Shown here: piece after piece, positions 60,794 to 64,000 of the stretch
How the letters are laid out: the number at the start of each line of letters is the position of its first letter
Position numbering within the stretch: position 1 is the stretch's first letter
Source of the DNA: Sphingobium sp. WTD-1
Lineage (GTDB): Bacteria; Pseudomonadota; Alphaproteobacteria; Sphingomonadales; Sphingomonadaceae
Length of the DNA stretch: 64,000 bases
Assembly: GCF_030128825.1 (NCBI RefSeq)
Contig: NZ_CP119127.1
Location: forward strand, 3,100,001-3,164,000
Direction: 5' to 3'
Position numbers and translations under genes: made by a program
Notes under the pieces: generated by a model
Told to the model about the DNA's origin: nothing
Seen by the model: only the letters and a program-made list of their open reading frames with translations
Databases searched by the model: none

Positions 60794-61521
60794 GCCGGAT
60801 CGCGTTCGTCACTGGCGCCAACAAGGGGCTGGGCAAGGAAGTGGTGCGCCAGCTCGGCCAGGCCGGCATGACGATGCTGCTCGGCAGCCGCGATGCCGGG
60901 CGCGGCGCAGAGGCGGTGGCGGAACTGCGCGCCGAGGGGATCGACGTCCAGTCGATCCGCATCGACGTGACCAGCGACGCCAGCGTGATCGCGGCCGCCG
61001 CTCAGATCGAGGCTGAGCATGGCCGGATCGACATATTGGTCAATAATGCCGGCATGTTGCGGCGCGTGCCGACGATCGAGACGTCGGCGGCGAACATGCG
61101 CGAAACCTACGACACTAATGTCTTTGGCCTGGTGCGGGTGACGCGGCAGATGCTGCCGCTGCTGGTCCAATCCGACGCGCCGCGCATCGTCAACATCGCC
61201 AGCACCAGCGCCTCGCTCGCGCTCACCAGCGATCCCGCCACTCTGTTCGGCCAGTCGGACACGATCCTGGCCTATGCCTCGTCCAAGACCGCCATTTTGA
61301 TGCTGACGCAACATTATGCCCACGCTTTCCAGCGCAGCGCGGAGCACCAGCACATCCGCATAAACAGCGTGACGCCTGGCCATATCGCCACCGACCTCAA
61401 CGGCCATGCCGGCACCCGCACCGTCGAACAGGGCGCGCGGGTGGTCATGACCTTTGCGACGCTGCCGGACGATGGCCCCAATGGCGGCTTCTTCAATGAG
61501 GATGGCCCCCTGCCCTGGTAG
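60790..61521 (+). CDS. SDR family oxidoreductase
   Basis: A 243-residue classical short-chain dehydrogenase. TGANKGLGKEVVRQLG binds the nucleotide, with Arg in LLGSRDAGRG suggesting NADP preference; NNAG is in DILVNNAGML, the catalytic Ser in NIASTSASLAL, and YASSKTA is the YxxxK motif. The C-terminus has NSVTPGHIATDLNGHAG. Coupled by four-base overlap with the aldehyde dehydrogenase gene. Substrate unknown. Confidence 0.94.
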   Translation: MSRIAFVTGANKGLGKEVVRQLGQAGMTMLLGSRDAGRGAEAVAELRAEGIDVQSIRIDVTSDASVIAAAAQIEAEHGRIDILVNNAGMLRRVPTIETSAANMRETYDTNVFGLVRVTRQMLPLLVQSDAPRIVNIASTSASLALTSDPATLFGQSDTILAYASSKTAILMLTQHYAHAFQRSAEHQHIRINSVTPGHIATDLNGHAGTRTVEQGARVVMTFATLPDDGPNGGFFNEDGPLPW

Positions 61522-61535
61522 AGCAAGGCCGCCCC

Positions 61536-62069
61536 TTATTCGGCATAGTCGGTGAAGACTAAATCCCTGCCCTTTTCTAGCCCCTCCAGCTTCTGGTGAC
61601 AGGCAAAGCAGCTCTGCACCACGGCCGGGTCGGGATTGGGTCGACCGCCCTCGAACTGGCCATAGCCCCAACCGCCGGTCGCGCCGTAGCGCTTCGCATC
61701 CTTGACGCTGACCTGCACATTGGTCGGCGCGCCGGCGACAAAGGATTGCGGCGCGGGAAACACCGCATCGTTGCGCGGCGAGGCCTGATAACGCCAGGCC
61801 AGCCGAACGATCACCGCGCCATCAGGAAAAGGCCGCTTGCCATCGCAAAAGGCCTTCACCGCGATGGCATTGCCCAGGATCGCGCGAATATCGTCATTCC
61901 TGCCATTTTCCTGCGCCACGCTGATCAGTTTCCAGTCTCGATAGCCCTTGGGCAGGGGCACGCCATAAATCGGGGAAGCCTGTGCCTCGCGGGCTGGGCC
62001 GGCGAAGACCACCGATCCGCCCAGCAGCAATGCCGCCATGCCCAGGGCCAGAGTGCCGATCCGTGTCAT
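61536..62069 (-). CDS. Cytochrome P460 family protein
   Basis: A 177-residue periplasmic mono-heme c-type protein. A signal peptide (IGTLALGMAALLLGGSVVFAG) is followed by the P460 domain (YGVPLPKGYRDWKLISVAQENGRNDDIRAILGN...) and the heme motif CFACH near the C-terminus (VVQSCFACHQKLEGL). True cytochromes P460 have a Lys-heme crosslink and oxidise hydroxylamine, but many homologues in heterotrophs lack that function, and none is proven here. It is convergent with the SDR gene, with a 14-base gap and no terminator seen. Confidence 0.85.
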   Translation of the reverse strand: MTRIGTLALGMAALLLGGSVVFAGPAREAQASPIYGVPLPKGYRDWKLISVAQENGRNDDIRAILGNAIAVKAFCDGKRPFPDGAVIVRLAWRYQASPRNDAVFPAPQSFVAGAPTNVQVSVKDAKRYGATGGWGYGQFEGGRPNPDPAVVQSCFACHQKLEGLEKGRDLVFTDYAE

Positions 62070-62080
62070 CGCTGGCTCCC

Positions 62081-63115
62081 TCATCCGGCCATGCGTGCGG
62101 CGTCGAGCACCGCTTTCGCGAAGGCGGCCGGCGCTTCCTGCGGCAGATTATGACCGATGCCCCCGTCGATCAGCCGATGGTCATAAACGCCCGCGAACTT
62201 CGCGCGATAGGCGGCCGGATCGGGGTGCGGCGCGCCATTGGCATCGCCTTCCATCGTAATCGCCGGGATCGTCACCGGCGGGCCCGCCGCCAGTTTCGCC
62301 TCCAGCGCGTCATATTGCGGCTCGCCTTCGGCCAGGCCCAGCCGCCAGCGATAATTGTGGATGACGATCGCGACATGGTCGGGATTGACGAAGGAGGCCG
62401 CCGACCGGGCAAAGGTCGCATCGTCGAACGCCCAGCGCGGCGACGCCAATTGCCAGATCTGCTTGTTGAAGGCGTTGGTATTGGCGGCATAGCCGGCCTT
62501 GCCGCGCTCCGTCGCGAAATAATATTGATACCACCATTGCAGTTCGGCGGCGGGCGGCAGCGGCTTGGCATTGGCGGCCTGGCTGCCGATCAGATAGCCG
62601 CTGACCGACACCAGCGCCTTGCACCGTTCGGGCCACAGCGCCGCCATGATGTCTGCCGTGCGCGCGCCCCAGTCGAAGCCGGCCACCACCGCGTGGCGGA
62701 TGCCCAGCGCATCCATCAGCGCGATGCCATCCGCGCCCAGCGCCGCCTGCTGTGCATTGCGCGGGGTGGCTGCGTCGCGGAAGACGGTGCTGCCATGGCC
62801 GCGCAGATGCGGGATGATGACCCGGTGCCCCTGCGCCACCAGCAGCGGCGCGACCTCGGCAAAGGCATGGATGTCATAGGGCCAGCCATGGAACAGCAGG
62901 ACCGGCGCGCCATCGCGCGGCCCCATGTCGACATAGCCGATATTGAGCACACCGGCGTCGATCTGGCGGATCGGGCCCAGCGCAGGCGGGTTCGCCCCGG
63001 CTACCGGAGCGGCAAACGCCCGACCAGCCGACCCGCCAGCCACCAGCGTCGCGGCCATGGCGGCTGCGACACGAACGAAATCCCGGCGAGCGGGGTCTGC
63101 AATATCCTGACGCAT
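62081..63115 (-). CDS. Exported alpha/beta hydrolase (epoxide hydrolase-like)
   Basis: About 344 residues with a Tat-type signal (RRDFVRVAAAMAATLVAGG). The catalytic domain shows oxyanion HGWP in LLFHGWPYDIHAF, nucleophile Asp in GFDWGARTADIMA (Asp nucleophile as in epoxide hydrolases and dehalogenases) and the catalytic His in GIGHNLPQEAP. Three ATGs in a row exist (63121, 63118, 63115); GGGAGA directly upstream leaves proper spacing only for the ATG at 63115. Substrate unknown. It is 11 bases upstream of the P460 start. Confidence 0.88.
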   Translation of the reverse strand: MRQDIADPARRDFVRVAAAMAATLVAGGSAGRAFAAPVAGANPPALGPIRQIDAGVLNIGYVDMGPRDGAPVLLFHGWPYDIHAFAEVAPLLVAQGHRVIIPHLRGHGSTVFRDAATPRNAQQAALGADGIALMDALGIRHAVVAGFDWGARTADIMAALWPERCKALVSVSGYLIGSQAANAKPLPPAAELQWWYQYYFATERGKAGYAANTNAFNKQIWQLASPRWAFDDATFARSAASFVNPDHVAIVIHNYRWRLGLAEGEPQYDALEAKLAAGPPVTIPAITMEGDANGAPHPDPAAYRAKFAGVYDHRLIDGGIGHNLPQEAPAAFAKAVLDAARMAG

Positions 63116-63251
63116 CATCATTCTCCCATCCATGGGCTGAGCCGGGTTCAAGCTAGCCGGCACTCACGGCGACGGTTTCCTGATAGACGCATCGCCGGCG
63201 ATGCGCCTGTTAATCGCTGTGATCTGCTGTGAGCCGGCATGGTTCCCGTTG

Positions 63252-64000
63252 TCAGTCGGCAGTCGCCGCCTTTTCGATCAGCCGGGCGACTTCGGGTGCG
63301 TGCGATACCATCACGACATGCGATGCGCCGCGGATCACCACGCTCTGCCGCGCCGCTGCGCGCTGCGCCATGAAGGCCATGGCGGCGGGCGGGATGTTGC
63401 GGTCGGCGTCGCCATAGATGAACCAGGACGGCACGGTCTTCCACGCTGCCTGGGTCGCGGCTTCCGACAGGGCGGCCTCGGCAATCGGGCGCTGCCCCGC
63501 CGCCATCAGGCGCGCTTCGGCCGGCGGCACGTCGGCGGCGAACTGGTCATGGAAGCGGGCCTGCAGGATATAGAGATCCTTGCCTCCCGAACCGAGCGAG
63601 ACCGGCGGTGCCAGTGCCGGCCCTAGCGTGCTGCCGGGGAATTTGCCGGTCAGGCCGATGGCGGTTTCGCCGACGTCCGGCGCGAAGGCGGCGACATAGA
63701 CCAGCCCCTTCACATTGGCCTGGCCGGCCGCAGCCTCGCTGATCACCGACCCTCCATAGGAATGACCGACCAGGATCACCGGCCCGGCGATGCTGCGAAC
63801 CAGATCGGCCACGACATCGGCATCGGCGCGCACGCCGCGCAGCGGATTGGGCGCGGCGACCACCCGATAGCCATCCTGTTCAAGGAAGGGGATCACCCCG
63901 TTCCAGCTGGAACCGTCGGCAAAGGCGCCATGGACAAGAATGATGGTCGGCTTGACCGGCTGGGCCTGGGCATTGCTTGCGGCAAGCCCCACCAGCAATG
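63252..64000 (-). CDS. Exported alpha/beta hydrolase (5' end outside window)
   Basis: An alpha/beta hydrolase with the nucleophile Ser in VGHSYGGSVISEAA, oxyanion region VHGAFADGSSWNGV, acid in FIYGDADRNIPP and His in GASHVVMVSHAPEVA. The signal peptide end (LAASNAQAQP) is seen at the window edge, and no ATG with a full signal peptide is inside the window, so the start lies beyond 64000. The alkyl salicylate/EstC-like group of esterases is similar; the substrate is unknown. Confidence 0.9.
   Translation of the reverse strand, partial: LLVGLAASNAQAQPVKPTIILVHGAFADGSSWNGVIPFLEQDGYRVVAAPNPLRGVRADADVVADLVRSIAGPVILVGHSYGGSVISEAAAGQANVKGLVYVAAFAPDVGETAIGLTGKFPGSTLGPALAPPVSLGSGGKDLYILQARFHDQFAADVPPAEARLMAAGQRPIAEAALSEAATQAAWKTVPSWFIYGDADRNIPPAAMAFMAQRAAARQSVVIRGASHVVMVSHAPEVARLIEKAATAD

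Overview
The window looks like chromosome of a sphingomonad (Alphaproteobacteria, most like Sphingobium or a close relative). Reasons: high GC with strong third-position GC bias; the order dusB(nifR3)-ntrB-ntrC-ntrY-ntrX-hfq-hflX; a double-domain Hfq; a fused IspDF; and PDH E2 and E3 genes in an operon that lacks E1. No identity search was possible, so the genus is an inference.

Layout. 1-4.4 kb: a methyltransferase cut by the window start, a VIT/CCC1 transporter, glutathione peroxidase, a secreted M20 peptidase, a TRIC-type channel and a tiny Asn/Ala-rich lipoprotein with its own terminator. 4.7-11.7 kb: a secreted M28 peptidase, the ribosome-associated ABC-F protein EttA, a possible small RNA, a di-heme peroxidase, a DUF2142 membrane protein and a PAP2 phosphatase. 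11.7-20.4 kb: pdhC-thioesterase-lpd-PAP2 operon, a UspA protein, a NYN-LOTUS protein with a beta carbonic anhydrase, lipA-COQ10/RatA, cinA and ispDF. 20.5-33.5 kb: the nitrogen two-component block (ntrBC, ntrYX), tandem-domain hfq, hflX, a purine salvage pair (periplasmic nucleosidase and NCS2 permease), a GNAT and mazG.

33.6-37.7 kb is a mobile-element module of the Tn554 type (two tyrosine recombinases plus a small HTH/coiled-coil protein, with overlapping ends) that carries no cargo. 37.7-47.7 kb is a long, tightly packed minus-strand run: MltB-type transglycosylase, RlpA, DD-carboxypeptidase, tmk, holB, metG, tatD, an MBL hydrolase, a retropepsin-like protease and a KgtP-like permease. 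At 47.85 kb there is a tRNA-Ser(UGA), followed by a decayed P4-type integrase, a sign of an old integration at this tRNA.

48.8-58.2 kb is a complete osmoadaptation cluster: divergent ectR, then ectA-ectB-ectC-(palindromic element)-ectD-ask, two MFS transporters and a YbdG-like mechanosensitive channel. Synthesis, hydroxylation, precursor supply, probable transport and pressure release are thus together. The last 6 kb carry a LysR regulator divergent from an aldehyde dehydrogenase-SDR pair, a cytochrome P460 and two alpha/beta hydrolases, the last cut by the window end.

The most interesting items are the tandem Hfq with unequal RNA-binding faces, the ect cluster with its palindromic element between ectC and ectD, the cargo-free Tn554-like module, the NtrX without the sigma54-contact loop, and the eroded tRNA-Ser integrase.
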